Shown: positions 34,704-44,173, counted from the stretch's first letter. The stretch: 64,000 nucleotides of DNA from Paenibacillus harenae DSM 16969 (GCF_000422465.1 NZ_AULV01000019.1:105751-169750); one strand, 5' to 3'. Notes: generated by a model from the sequence alone, not told the origin. Program-made: numbers and translations.

Positions 34704-35234
34704 ATGACTGAAGGAAAGAAGATCGCCTTTTTGCTCGCGGACGGCTTTGAGGATTCCGAGATGATGAACCCGTACGATGAAATGGTAAAGAACGGTCATG
34801 AGATTGTAATTATCAGCTTGAATAGTAACGAGCTATTGAAGGGGAAGAAAGGTACGGTCTCCTATACGTCGCATCTCGGGATCAAGGAAGCGAACGCGAA
34901 GGATTATGCCGCCGTCATCATCCCGGGAGGGGATTCGCCTGCGCATCTGATGAATGATGCCGATGTCCAAAGCTTCGTAAGGCAGGCCGATCAGGCCGGT
35001 ATTACGATAGCGGCAATCTGTCACGGTCCGCAAATATTGGCCGCAGCCGGCCTGTTGAGAGGCAGAACGGCTGCCGCCTATCCGGGTATTTCCGCCGAGA
35101 TCGAAGCGGCCGGCGGTCATTATGTGGATCAAGAGGTTGCGGTAGACCGCAATTTCATAACGTCCCGTACGCCGAAGGACGAGCCGGCTTTTATCAAGGA
35201 GACGCTAGAGCGCCTGGGCGTTAACGCCTGGTAG
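34704..35234 (+). CDS. DJ-1/PfpI-family protein
   Basis: A 176-residue type 1 glutamine amidotransferase-like protein. The nucleophile elbow is AAICHGPQIL, with Cys106 and His107; the acidic partner is Glu16 in DGFEDSE. Relatives (YhbO, PfpI) act on glyoxal-modified molecules or as stress chaperones. GAGGAGGAGC lies upstream. It is a single-gene unit with its own terminator. Confidence 0.9.
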   Translation: MTEGKKIAFLLADGFEDSEMMNPYDEMVKNGHEIVIISLNSNELLKGKKGTVSYTSHLGIKEANAKDYAAVIIPGGDSPAHLMNDADVQSFVRQADQAGITIAAICHGPQILAAAGLLRGRTAAAYPGISAEIEAAGGHYVDQEVAVDRNFITSRTPKDEPAFIKETLERLGVNAW

Positions 35235-35259
35235 CGGTGCGGAGGACATGCTGTGTATA

Positions 35260-35298
35260 AAGAAGCCGTATGGAGAGACGTACCCCGTACGGCTTCTT
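35260..35298 (+). terminator. Terminator after DJ-1 family gene
   Basis: AAGAAGCCGTA (35260-35270) pairs with TACGGCTTCTT (35288-35298), and the plus strand continues CTTATG. Confidence 0.8.
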
Positions 35299-35369
35299 CT
35301 TATGTCGGGAGTAACGGGAGGTCTGCGGAACCCTGCTTGTTTGCATATGGATAGGTGCCCGAATACGGC

Positions 35370-35400
35370 AAGACCGCTTTGATGAGTTCAAAGCGGTCTT
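35370..35400 (-). terminator. Terminator after pspA-like gene
   Basis: AAGACCGCTTTGA (35370-35382) and TCAAAGCGGTCTT (35388-35400) form a perfect 13-base stem just downstream of the minus-strand PspA gene. Confidence 0.75.
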
Positions 35401-35416
35401 GACTATTATATAAAGG

Positions 35417-36091
35417 CTAGCTGCCGGATTTTTTCTGCAGGAGCCGCTTTAGCTCTTCATCTACAAGCGCGCTGCGCTGCTCGCGCTGCATGTCGGCGGC
35501 AGGCAGGCCGGTATTCGCGCCATCGCCATAAGGCTTTCCAGCAAGCTCGCGCGCCGCTTCCCATTCCATCACCTTCTGTTCAATTCGCTCGAAGCCTCTG
35601 GAAGCGGAGCTTTCGCGGAGCGAATCTGGGGACGAATAACCGTGCGATCCGCCTGTTTTCTGAACGCGCGAGATAAGCTCCGTACGCTTGCTCTGCAGCC
35701 TCGTCCGTTCTTCCTTCAGCGTCTCTGCACGCTGCCCCAGCTCGAGCGCGGCTTGCTTGGCAAGCTGCAGCAGTCTTGCTGTTTCTGCCGCCTGCTCGAG
35801 ATACAGCAGCTTCGATTCAAGCGCCGTACGCGCTTCCGCTTCACGATCCCCGGACGCGGCTTGCTCGGCTTTGCTTTCGTAGTAGTCCGCATGCCCGTTC
35901 TGCTCGGCCAGCTTCGTCTCCAGCATGCGTTCCTGAGCTTGCTGCTTCAGCATAGCGCGTTCCGTTCCTGCGATTTCCTCGTCCAAATCTCTTAAGTAAT
36001 GATTAAGCATCATAACCGGATTTTCGATTTTATCCAGCATTTCATTGGCCGCTGCTTTCGTCATGCTGACCATGCGTTGTAAAATTCCCAT
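35417..36091 (-). CDS. PspA/IM30-family membrane-stress protein
   Basis: A 224-residue, almost wholly helical protein, starting MGILQRMVSMTKAAANEMLD, the amphipathic membrane-binding helix of PspA/IM30/LiaH. A long coiled coil spans about 25-165. Family members form large rings or rods that protect a leaking membrane. It lies 40 bases after a PspC-domain gene on the same strand, so the two form an envelope-stress unit. Confidence 0.92.
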   Translation of the reverse strand: MGILQRMVSMTKAAANEMLDKIENPVMMLNHYLRDLDEEIAGTERAMLKQQAQERMLETKLAEQNGHADYYESKAEQAASGDREAEARTALESKLLYLEQAAETARLLQLAKQAALELGQRAETLKEERTRLQSKRTELISRVQKTGGSHGYSSPDSLRESSASRGFERIEQKVMEWEAARELAGKPYGDGANTGLPAADMQREQRSALVDEELKRLLQKKSGS

Positions 36092-36131
36092 TTGATCATC
36101 TCTCCTCGAATTATAATCTTTCTCTTACGTT

Positions 36132-36347
36132 TTAGTAATGATTGCTAAAATTGAAATCGTTGTAAGGCGCCTTCGGTACGAACAACGTAATGATAAAGTA
36201 TGCCAGTATGACCGTGCCGAAGCTAAAGAGCGCGGCAATGGCGGTTAGCAGTCTGACAATGGTCGGATCAACGCCGAGCCAATGGCCTATGCCTCCGCAA
36301 AGACCGGTAATTTTGCTGTCCGTAGTTGAACGAAATAGTTTTTTCAT
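36132..36347 (-). CDS. PspC-domain membrane protein
   Basis: A 71-residue protein with the PspC signature KITGLCGGIGHWLGVDPTIV and two hydrophobic segments (about residues 28-58). AAAGGA lies ten bases before the ATG at 36347; the TTG six bases upstream is less likely. It is first in the pspC/pspA pair. PspC proteins sense or control membrane stress. Confidence 0.92.
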   Translation of the reverse strand: MKKLFRSTTDSKITGLCGGIGHWLGVDPTIVRLLTAIAALFSFGTVILAYFIITLFVPKAPYNDFNFSNHY

Positions 36348-36626
36348 TTCCAATCATCCTTTCGTGTGGCTCATCTATGACTTTATTGTAGTACGGGTTG
36401 GAGGCGCCCGTAACGGTCCCCGGTCCATTGCCCGTGCTGGCCTTTAGGCGGGGATTATGTACGACGGATGGCGGGGACGCCGGATTTAGGCGCGGTAGAT
36501 CTGCAGGTGCGGCCACGTCTCTCCCATGCTTGTCATGCTTGTCAAACTAGTCCGCATAATTGGTCAAGTCCCCTCATAGACATGTTATCAGCCAGTAAAA
36601 AACTATTGTTCAGAGGGGATGATCAC

Positions 36627-37844
36627 ATGCGTCGCATAACATGGACCGCGGCAATTTTATTGTGCTTTTCTTTAGTGTTAGCCGCTTGCGGAACGAAGGA
36701 CGCCGAGTCCGTGGTGAAGGAGCTCGACAAGGTAGTGAGCAGTATGGAAAGCTATCAGGGAAGCGGGACAATGACGCTGAATACGAGTCAGCAGCCGCTT
36801 GAATACAAGGTTGAGGTATCGTATCAGAAGCCGCAGTACTACCGCATTAAGCTGACGAATGAGGAGAAGGATATTACGCAAATCGTGCTTCGCAATGACG
36901 ACGGCGTATTCGTGCTCACGCCGAAGCTCAATAAAGTGTTTCGCTTCCAAAGCGACTGGCCGCAAAATCAAGGCCAAGTTTACTTATACCAGACATTGAT
37001 CCAAAGCATCCTGGTCGATAACTCAAGACAGTTTGTCGTTGATGAGGACGCGTATGTTTTTGACGTAATGGCAAACTATAACAACGGCTCCTTAGCCCGC
37101 CAAAAAATTTGGCTGAACAAATCGGATTACAAGCCGGTTCAAGTAGAAGTCAGCGATGCGAACGCCGCCGTGATGGTGCAGGTGAAGTTCGACAGCTTCG
37201 AATTCGGTCCGAAATTCGACAAGGCCGTATTTGAAACGGAAGCGAATATGAAGGCGGAGCCTTCCAGCCAATCGACTGACGAACCGACCATGACGCTGCC
37301 GGAGCAAGAGGGCGACGACGCGGCGGCCGGCAACGCAGACAACAATGCGGGAGACAATGCGGCAGCGCCTGAAGACAGCGCGGATGCGGGCGGCAATGAC
37401 CGAGAGGGCGAAGCGGTTGTAGATGGAGACGATCAGGTGGACAACAGCGGCAAAGACGATGAGAATACGGAGGATGACGCCTCGGCCGGAACGGAAGAGG
37501 AATCAGACTTTACGGCGATGAAGCCTTCCTATCTCCCTGAAGGCGTAAGCGAGCAGGACATGGTGGATATCGTGTACGGCGGCAATCCCGGCCTGATGAT
37601 CCGTTATACGGGCGACTACAGCTACACGCTTATTCAGACCGAGCCGAAGGATCTGGCGGCAACCTATACGCCTGGCATGCTGGTTAGTCTGGGCTTTACG
37701 ATGGGCGAGCTTATCAGCGGGGAAGAGCAGCAAACGCTCATCTGGACATACGAAGGGCATCAATTCCGTCTGGCGAGCGCGAATTTGCCTGAAACCGAAA
37801 TGATTAAGATCGCGCAATCGGTACAGGGTGAAATCGGGAAATAA
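36627..37844 (+). CDS. ydcC: LolA-like / DUF4367 lipoprotein (YdcC type)
   Basis: A 405-residue lipoprotein. The signal ends LVLAACGT (Cys19). Residues about 22-210 have the LolA-like half-barrel (SYQGSGTMTLNT, YKVEVSYQKPQYYRIKL). A very acidic Asp/Asn/Glu linker runs from about 225 to 295, and a DUF4367 domain (PSYLPEGVSEQDMV to the end) follows. The place next to alr and ndoAI/ndoA matches YdcC of B. subtilis, a mother-cell sporulation protein. GAGGGG precedes the ATG at 36627; the longer frame back to 36468 has no signal and no ribosome site. Confidence 0.85.
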   Translation: MRRITWTAAILLCFSLVLAACGTKDAESVVKELDKVVSSMESYQGSGTMTLNTSQQPLEYKVEVSYQKPQYYRIKLTNEEKDITQIVLRNDDGVFVLTPKLNKVFRFQSDWPQNQGQVYLYQTLIQSILVDNSRQFVVDEDAYVFDVMANYNNGSLARQKIWLNKSDYKPVQVEVSDANAAVMVQVKFDSFEFGPKFDKAVFETEANMKAEPSSQSTDEPTMTLPEQEGDDAAAGNADNNAGDNAAAPEDSADAGGNDREGEAVVDGDDQVDNSGKDDENTEDDASAGTEEESDFTAMKPSYLPEGVSEQDMVDIVYGGNPGLMIRYTGDYSYTLIQTEPKDLAATYTPGMLVSLGFTMGELISGEEQQTLIWTYEGHQFRLASANLPETEMIKIAQSVQGEIGK

Positions 37845-37998
37845 CGCGGGAGAGCAGACGAATTTCCAAGACGTACTAACCAATTCCGGCGCTTCCTTCA
37901 TTGACAGTCTCGGCAGCAGGGTTTAACATTATTTCTATTAATGTTTGCTGCTCGGACTGTTAGGGTTATGGCTGCCAGATGAGGAGAAGGTGAACGGC

Positions 37999-39186
37999 TT
38001 GGATTTGTTTTATCGCCCCACATGGGTTGAAATATCATTAGACGCTCTTAGACATAATTTACAGGAATTCCGCGGCGCAATGCCGCAGGACTGCAGGCTT
38101 ATGGCTTCGGTCAAGGCGAATGCCTACGGGCACGGCGCAGTAGAGGTAGCGCGCGAAGCGGAGCGCTTTGGCGTAGATTATCTAGGAGTCGCTTTTCTGG
38201 ACGAAGCGTTGCAATTGCGGAAGGCAGGCATCCGAACCCCGATTCTCGTTCTAGGTTTCGTGGCTCCGGATGCTTTGTCTGTCGCAAGGGATAGCGATGT
38301 AACGATTAGCTTATTTCGTAAAGATGTTATTGAAGCCGCAGCAAAGCTTCCGTTGGATGAAACAGGTAAGAAGCTGAAGGCTCATATTAAAATCGATACA
38401 GGCATGGGACGGCTCGGCGTTCTGGGGAAGGATGCGGCGATAGCCTTTATAGAGGCGGCTTTGAGCGTGCCGCAGCTTATGATCGAAGGCATGTTCACGC
38501 ACTTCGCCAGCGCGGATGAGGCTGACAAAACCTATACGAAGCTGCAGGTTGACCGATTTCGGGAAATTACCGATTACATGGAGAAGAAGGGAATTTCGAT
38601 TCCGATCATTCATGCCGCCAACAGCGCTGCCGGCATCGATACGCCGGATTGGGCAGGCGGTATGCTGCGTCTCGGAATCAGCATGTACGGCTTGTATCCA
38701 TCGGTGGAGGTTAACCGTCAGCGTATTAAACTTGAGCCTGTGATGGCGCTAAAGACCGAGGTCGTGATGGTCAAGAACGCGCCTGAGGGATGGGGAATCA
38801 GCTATGGCACCCGGTATAAGGCGGAAGAGGGAGAAAGGATCGGAACCTTGCCGATCGGTTATGCCGACGGTTACAGCCGCATGCTGACAGGGAAAGCCCA
38901 TGGACTTGTACGCGGCGTGAAAACGCCGATTCGCGGTACGATTTGCATGGATCAATGTATGATCTCGTTAGATTCTGTCGCTGCAGGAGCTGGTGATGCG
39001 CCTGTCGAGACCGGCGAGGAGGTCGTGCTAATCGGCCGTCAAGGCGATGCGGTTATTACGGCAGAAGAAGTGGCTGATCAGCTTGGAACGCTTAACTATG
39101 AAGTAACCTGCATGCTGGCCAATCGAGTGCCAAGGGTATATGTGAAAGGCGGCCGGATTGCCGCTGTCCGTAACCCCTTAGCTTAG
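37999..39186 (+). CDS. alr: Alanine racemase
   Basis: A 395-residue PLP enzyme that makes D-alanine for peptidoglycan. The PLP lysine is Lys39 in ASVKANAYGHG; the catalytic Tyr lies in WGISYGTRY. TTG at 37999 follows GGAGAAGG by eight bases and gives the usual N-terminus MDLFYRPTWVEISLDAL. The in-frame GTG at 37990 overlaps the ribosome site. Confidence 0.95.
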   Translation: MDLFYRPTWVEISLDALRHNLQEFRGAMPQDCRLMASVKANAYGHGAVEVAREAERFGVDYLGVAFLDEALQLRKAGIRTPILVLGFVAPDALSVARDSDVTISLFRKDVIEAAAKLPLDETGKKLKAHIKIDTGMGRLGVLGKDAAIAFIEAALSVPQLMIEGMFTHFASADEADKTYTKLQVDRFREITDYMEKKGISIPIIHAANSAAGIDTPDWAGGMLRLGISMYGLYPSVEVNRQRIKLEPVMALKTEVVMVKNAPEGWGISYGTRYKAEEGERIGTLPIGYADGYSRMLTGKAHGLVRGVKTPIRGTICMDQCMISLDSVAAGAGDAPVETGEEVVLIGRQGDAVITAEEVADQLGTLNYEVTCMLANRVPRVYVKGGRIAAVRNPLA

Positions 39187-39410
39187 CGATCGCGGTTGGA
39201 AATTGTTACAACCTGTATTTTTTGAGCAAATGAAGAGGATTTTTGCCAAAAAGCACGAATTAGTATGGCAGGGCATCTATAGGGACTATACATGTAAACA
39301 TACAGCATAAATGATATACGACGATCATAGATATGTTGAAGTATAGCGACGGCATTATATTGTCATAATGTGTATAAGGGGATTGGAAAAGTTTTGGGGG
39401 TGCGAGTTCG

Positions 39411-39692
39411 GTGGCCAATGTACAAAATACCAAGAGGATCATGATTAGCCTGCCAGACCATTTGCTGGAGGAGGTTGACGGAATTGTGGCCAAAGAAAAC
39501 TCCAACCGCAGTGAATTTATCCGGCAAGCCATGAAATTGTATCTGGTAGAGCGCAAAAAACGTCAAATCCGGGAATCCATGCAGCGCGGGTATATGGAAA
39601 TGGCGAAAATTAACCTGAACATGGCCTCGGAAGCTTTTCAAGCGGAGGAAGAAGCAGACCATACGTTAGGCCGTCTCGTTAGCGGGGTGTAG
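39411..39692 (+). CDS. ndoAI: EndoAI antitoxin (ribbon-helix-helix)
   Basis: A 93-residue antitoxin. The N-terminus holds the ribbon-helix-helix fold (KRIMISLPDHLLEEVDGIVA, NRSEFIRQAMKLYL), and the C-terminal helix wraps the toxin. It ends three bases before ndoA. It neutralises EndoA and represses the pair. The start is GTG after a GGGGG stretch. Confidence 0.93.
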   Translation: MANVQNTKRIMISLPDHLLEEVDGIVAKENSNRSEFIRQAMKLYLVERKKRQIRESMQRGYMEMAKINLNMASEAFQAEEEADHTLGRLVSGV

Positions 39693-39695
39693 AGG

Positions 39696-40046
39696 TTGAT
39701 CGTAAAACGCGGAGATGTGTTTTTTGCGGATTTATCGCCAGTTGTCGGATCGGAGCAAGGCGGCGTTCGTCCCGTGCTTGTCATTCAGAATGATATCGGC
39801 AATCGTTTCAGTCCGACGGTTATCGTGGCTGCCATCACGGCACAGATTCAGAAAGCGAAGTTGCCTACCCATGTGGAGATGGACGCGGCCGCACATGGCT
39901 TCGATCGCGATTCCGTCGTGCTTCTCGAGCAGATCCGGACGATTGACAAACAGCGGCTGACCGATAAAATTACGCATTTGGACGATGAAACGATGCGTAA
40001 GGTTGACGATGCCTTGTTAATCAGCGTTGGGTTAATCGATTTTTAA
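39696..40046 (+). CDS. ndoA: EndoA mRNA interferase (MazF family)
   Basis: A 116-residue endoribonuclease that cuts mRNA, best known at UACAU in Bacillus. It begins [20 protein letters not shown] with the family loop [11 protein letters not shown], and ends [14 protein letters not shown]. The catalytic Arg and Thr regions (GGVRPV, AAITAQ) are intact, so it should be active. The start is TTG. Confidence 0.96.
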   Translation: MIVKRGDVFFADLSPVVGSEQGGVRPVLVIQNDIGNRFSPTVIVAAITAQIQKAKLPTHVEMDAAAHGFDRDSVVLLEQIRTIDKQRLTDKITHLDDETMRKVDDALLISVGLIDF

Positions 40047-40048
40047 TG

Positions 40049-40103
40049 AAAAAAGCTGTTTGGCGCGTTGAAGGGATTGCCTTTAAGCTAAATGGCTTTT
40101 TTT
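40049..40103 (+). terminator. Terminator after ndoA
   Basis: AAAAAAGC (40049-40056) and GCTTTTTTT (40095-40103) bound a longer imperfect hairpin with a T-tract. Confidence 0.65.
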
Positions 40104-40223
40104 GTCGATTATCACTGAAAATTGATGCAATTAGGAAAAAAAGGATAGACAAACGAAATGTGGATTTGCTATTATGGATTCAATTGATAGTTGAACTCAT
40201 ATAAAACGAGCACTATTTATGCG

Positions 40224-40273
40224 AAGAACGCACTCAGCAAGCCTTAGGTGGCTGCTGATGCGTTCTTTTTTTT
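40224..40273 (+). promoter_or_regulatory. Terminator-like hairpin in Tad operon leader
   Basis: AAGAACGCACTCAGCAAGCC pairs with GGCTGCTGATGCGTTCTT (two bulges), followed by eight T residues. It sits after a separate ndoA terminator and only eight bases before the ribosome site of the first Tad gene, so it may act as a transcription attenuator. Confidence 0.6.
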
Positions 40274-40293
40274 ATGCTCGGAGAGGAGCGGGG

Positions 40294-41019
40294 ATGAACA
40301 GGAGAAGGAATGCCATCATTAGCTTAACGGCCGCAGTACTGTCCGGCTGTCTCGTTTATGGCATGCATAAGCTCCAGCGCATGCAGATCGAGCAGCAGGA
40401 GACGGTTGCCGTGCTTGTGCCGAAACGATTTATAGGTGCGGGAGAGAGGCTGCAGGAGAAGGATTTGGAGTATAAAATGATGCCCCAGGCGGCTTTTAAC
40501 CCGGAGATGCTCGTGGATTCCGGACAGGTAGAGGGAAAGGAGACGGTCATACCGCTGGGCCAGGGCGAACCGATTTTGGATTGGAAGGTGGATCGTTATT
40601 ATTTGCAGCCCCGGCGGAGCGAATCAACCTTTCAAATTCCTAAGGATTATATCCGCTCGATCTCGAACGGAATAAGAGCGGGTGACAGGGTGCTTCTGTA
40701 TGCATCGGGTGAGGCTTCGCCTTCCAAGAGGCTTTTTGAGGAGGCTGTGGTTGTCTCATCGGTCAAGACGTCGGGGAACCTCGAGATCGATAATGTCGAG
40801 AATCCGAACCTGCTCTCACTGGCGGAAGGGAATAAAGAGCAGATGTATGCGTCCAGACGCGACGCCAACGGAATGATCGAATACTTGAATTTAAATTTAT
40901 CGGAAGAGCAGTGGCTCCATATCGATGGTTTATGCAAGAGCGGGGAAATTAAACTGGTCGTTGCTTACAGCCCGGAATCTCTGGATGTACCGGTTCGGAA
41001 GGAGGCGGATGAGCCGTGA
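40294..41019 (+). CDS. CpaB/RcpC-like pilus assembly protein (SAF domain)
   Basis: A 241-residue protein with an N-terminal membrane anchor (about 7-24) and a SAF-type domain: LVPKRFIGAGERLQEKDLEY and ISNGIRAGDRVLLYASG are the family segments. CpaB binds cell-wall material in Tad/Flp pilus machines. GAGAGGAG lies five bases before the ATG. The open frame extends upstream to 40219 through the leader hairpin; that longer start has no ribosome site. Confidence 0.82.
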   Translation: MNRRRNAIISLTAAVLSGCLVYGMHKLQRMQIEQQETVAVLVPKRFIGAGERLQEKDLEYKMMPQAAFNPEMLVDSGQVEGKETVIPLGQGEPILDWKVDRYYLQPRRSESTFQIPKDYIRSISNGIRAGDRVLLYASGEASPSKRLFEEAVVVSSVKTSGNLEIDNVENPNLLSLAEGNKEQMYASRRDANGMIEYLNLNLSEEQWLHIDGLCKSGEIKLVVAYSPESLDVPVRKEADEP

Positions 41020-41864
41020 ACGGATCCGCCGCGCCTCTAGTCGCCTTTATTGGCACCACACCGAATATTGGAACGACGGCAGCCGCATTCGCGGCGGCCT
41101 ATCGCTTGGCGGAGGCCAGCGGCAAATCGATCGGGTATTTATGCCTCAATCTGAAGAGCGCGAAGATCCACCGATACTTAGGCGTTATTGAGCCGACAGT
41201 TACGCTGGACAAGCTTCGTCCGGACCTCCGTTCTTATTCGCTGACGGCGGATAAGCTCCGGAGAGCGGCGCATGCCGTACAAGGACGGCCCAATCTTCAG
41301 GTCTTGTTCGGAAACTTCGTGAGAGACCAGGCCGAATATTTCACACCGGAAGAAGCCGATCATTTGCTAACTGCCGCAGAGCAAGCCTTTGCGATGGTCG
41401 TGCTGGACGTAGGCGCTTATTGGGACAATGCGGCGACGATTTGCGCCATGCGCAGGGCAAGCTCGCGCATTCTCGTGACGACTCCCGCGCTGTCTCACTT
41501 TCAAGAGGACGGGCGCCGTTGGATCGGACAAGTATCTCCTTTATTCGGGGTGGCACCCGAGCAATATGATTTGATTACGATTAATGGTCCTTGGAGAAAT
41601 GGAGGTTATCAGATGAAGCATATTTGCAAAGAGTTGGGTACTGCGCAGCTCGGGCAATTTCAATTAAGCGAGCCGGTATTCAGCCAACTGGACAGCGGCA
41701 CTTACGCAGGCTGGCTCCGCAGCGACGCGCTCGGCAAGCAAGCGATGCGCGAGCCTGCCAAGGCTCTCATGCAGCGTCACGGCATAAGGGGGTTGCCGCC
41801 GGTCCTATCGGTTCAGCCCTGGTACCGCAAGCTGCTTACTCACCGTAACGGGACCAGCTCATGA
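41016..41864 (+). CDS. CpaE-like pilus-localisation ATPase relative
   Basis: A 282-residue MinD/ParA-fold protein. The P-loop position reads FIGTTPNIGTTAAAF, where the two lysines of a deviant Walker A are missing. MVVLDVGAYWDNAA is the Walker B-like strand. CpaE positions Tad pilus machines. The GTG start overlaps the gene before it by four bases, with AAGGAGG ten bases upstream. Without the P-loop lysines it may not hydrolyse ATP. Confidence 0.75.
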   Translation: MNGSAAPLVAFIGTTPNIGTTAAAFAAAYRLAEASGKSIGYLCLNLKSAKIHRYLGVIEPTVTLDKLRPDLRSYSLTADKLRRAAHAVQGRPNLQVLFGNFVRDQAEYFTPEEADHLLTAAEQAFAMVVLDVGAYWDNAATICAMRRASSRILVTTPALSHFQEDGRRWIGQVSPLFGVAPEQYDLITINGPWRNGGYQMKHICKELGTAQLGQFQLSEPVFSQLDSGTYAGWLRSDALGKQAMREPAKALMQRHGIRGLPPVLSVQPWYRKLLTHRNGTSS

Positions 41865-43234
41865 TGGCGCGGGAGAATCGCTTTTCGCCCTCCGAGTTTG
41901 CTGCACAGATGAAGGCGGAACGGATGCTGCGGGAGGAAGAGGGAGCTGCATTAATTGTCCCGAGAGATGCTAATGTCGAGTTCGCGAGGCTTGCCGACGA
42001 TATGAGAACCTATCTAAGCGCGCCGCATGGGCTTGGCGAGGAAGAGAGAAAACGATACGGTGAAACGTTGAATCGTGCCGTTCTCGGTTATTCGCAGGAG
42101 AGAGAGCAGGTGCTTGCGGTCATATCGGACCGATTGATCAGACTTCGAATCCATGAGGCGACCGGCATGCAGCATCCTTATCAATCGCTGGCGGAGGCGC
42201 TGTTCGCGGAGGTCATCGGTCTTAACGTGCTTGAATTGATTCTTGCGGATAAAGAGGGGCTGGAGGAAATTCAAGTGGTCGGCGAACGGATTTTCATTGT
42301 GAGGGACGGAGTGACGAGACCGTACGCATACCGGTTCGACAGCGTACGCGAGGTCGAGCGCGTACAGCAAAATTTAGTTTTGTTCAATAATGACCGCATT
42401 AATCCGCGAAAGCGGTGGGCGGAAGTGATGCTGCGCGACGGCTCGCGAGTCACGATGACCGGCTTCGGCTTTACGGCATGCCCAACCCTGACGATCCGCT
42501 TCTATACGGTGCGAAGCTTTAGTCTGCAGACGTTAAGCTCCTCCGCTTACAGAACGATGAATGCGAAAGTGATGAGCATGCTGAAGGCGATACTGGCGGC
42601 AAGATTCAATATCGTCATCATTGGAGCGACGAATTCGGGCAAGACGAATCTGATGAAAGCGCTCATTGCCGAGCTCCCGGATGAAGAGCGGATCATCACG
42701 ATCGAGGGCAGGTTCGAAATGATGCTCGGCCGCGATTTTCCGGCCAAGAACGTTGTCGAATACGAGACGGAAGAGGATGATCCATATCACCGTTCCGATC
42801 AAGCCTTCAAGCTCGCGCTAAGACAATCGCCGCAGCGGATTATCCATGCCGAGATCCGCGATGTCGATGCGAACATTTACGTTCGGGCTTGTACGAGAGG
42901 CCACTCCGGCAGTATGACGACGGTGCATGCGAACAGGCTGGAGGATGTTCCGGAAGCGATCACGGATATGTGCATGCTTGACGGGCGAGGGATGAATGCC
43001 GAAAGGCTCACGAAGCGCATTACCCGGTACGTTACGGAGATCGGCATTGAAATGAGCTATTTGAACGGGCGAAGAGTCGTCAGCCGGATCGGCGAACTGT
43101 TCTGGAAAGATGGGCAGGCTCTCGTTCGGGATTGGGTGAAATTCGACGTTATGCAAGGCGAGTGGATTTTTCCGGCCCAGCCGTCAGCGAAGGCGGAGGA
43201 ACGAATGGCCGTGCAGGGTGCCTTGCATGAGTAA
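41861..43234 (+). CDS. CpaF/TadA pilus secretion ATPase
   Basis: A 457-residue VirB11-like ATPase that powers Tad pilus assembly. Walker A is IGATNSGKTNLMKAL, and an Asp box / Walker B-type stretch is PQRIIHAEIRD. CTRGHSGSMTTVHAN is the conserved His box. The N-terminal domain (about 1-200) is typical. It overlaps the CpaE-like gene by four bases. Confidence 0.92.
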   Translation: MMARENRFSPSEFAAQMKAERMLREEEGAALIVPRDANVEFARLADDMRTYLSAPHGLGEEERKRYGETLNRAVLGYSQEREQVLAVISDRLIRLRIHEATGMQHPYQSLAEALFAEVIGLNVLELILADKEGLEEIQVVGERIFIVRDGVTRPYAYRFDSVREVERVQQNLVLFNNDRINPRKRWAEVMLRDGSRVTMTGFGFTACPTLTIRFYTVRSFSLQTLSSSAYRTMNAKVMSMLKAILAARFNIVIIGATNSGKTNLMKALIAELPDEERIITIEGRFEMMLGRDFPAKNVVEYETEEDDPYHRSDQAFKLALRQSPQRIIHAEIRDVDANIYVRACTRGHSGSMTTVHANRLEDVPEAITDMCMLDGRGMNAERLTKRITRYVTEIGIEMSYLNGRRVVSRIGELFWKDGQALVRDWVKFDVMQGEWIFPAQPSAKAEERMAVQGALHE

Positions 43235-44162
43235 GCTTTCGACCGCAGCGGCAGCCGCTTTATTGTTCGGTTTGTTATTTATTGCGTTATATCACTTGTT
43301 TATCATGTGGTCGCAGGAACATTCGCTTCGCAGCAAGTTAACTTACTGTACGAAGAACGGTTTGCGTTACAGGCTTACTGAACGATTCAAGCGTTACGAG
43401 CGTCCGCATCGGCATTTGTCGGAGTTAATAGAAACGCTCCAATGGAAAATATCGCCGGTAAACTTTGTTTGGCTTTCCTGTTTGCTTCTGCTCTCCGGGA
43501 TTGCGTCTGGAGGAATCTTCTTTCAAAGCGCCAAAGGCACGCTTCTATTTGGCGGGCTGCTTGGCGCCGTGCCCTATACAATGATGCGGGCAACGTTAGT
43601 TCATCGGCGTATGCAGGCGCAAATGGATTTTTTGCCTGCCGTAGAGCTTTTCTACCAATGTTATCTTGTGACGGGTGAACGGCAGGTCCGGATCGCGCTG
43701 CAGCGGACGGTCGAAGAGAGAAGATTGCTTGGGCCGATGCAATCCGTATTCGAGCAGCTGTATCGCAATCTGTCTGTTCGCGGGGACGATGACGCGAGCA
43801 TGCGTCTGTTTTCTTCGTCGCTTGGGCATTTATGGGCCGATTACTTCGTTAATATTCTGCGTGTGGCGTTAGTGGAGGGAGTATCCATTTCCGACAGCTT
43901 AAGGGAGCTTCTTAACGACATGCGCAAGGCTAGACTGGCGAACGAGCAGGAGAGAAACCGGCTGCTGGAAATCCGAGTCGCCAACTTCTCGCCGCTACTG
44001 TTTGTGACTTTGTTCATCGCTATCAATCTTCGTTACAACAAGGACAATTCGTACTTTTATTACGTCATTGATCCGCAAGGCAGAGATATGCTTCTCAATG
44101 CGGCGGTGCTTATATTCGCTTCTTTTCTGATGGGGCTGTGGCTGTCGCGCAAAAAAATGTAA
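43227..44162 (+). CDS. TadB-like pilus membrane platform protein
   Basis: A 311-residue type II secretion F-domain protein. A membrane span lies near the N-terminus, paired spans at about 75-110, a cytosolic helical domain at 120-250, and two C-terminal spans. The ATG at 43227 has AGGG eight bases upstream and overlaps cpaF by eight bases; a GTG at 43218 would add three residues. Confidence 0.85.
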   Translation: MSKLSTAAAAALLFGLLFIALYHLFIMWSQEHSLRSKLTYCTKNGLRYRLTERFKRYERPHRHLSELIETLQWKISPVNFVWLSCLLLLSGIASGGIFFQSAKGTLLFGGLLGAVPYTMMRATLVHRRMQAQMDFLPAVELFYQCYLVTGERQVRIALQRTVEERRLLGPMQSVFEQLYRNLSVRGDDDASMRLFSSSLGHLWADYFVNILRVALVEGVSISDSLRELLNDMRKARLANEQERNRLLEIRVANFSPLLFVTLFIAINLRYNKDNSYFYYVIDPQGRDMLLNAAVLIFASFLMGLWLSRKKM

Positions 44163-44173
44163 GGGGGATCTGA

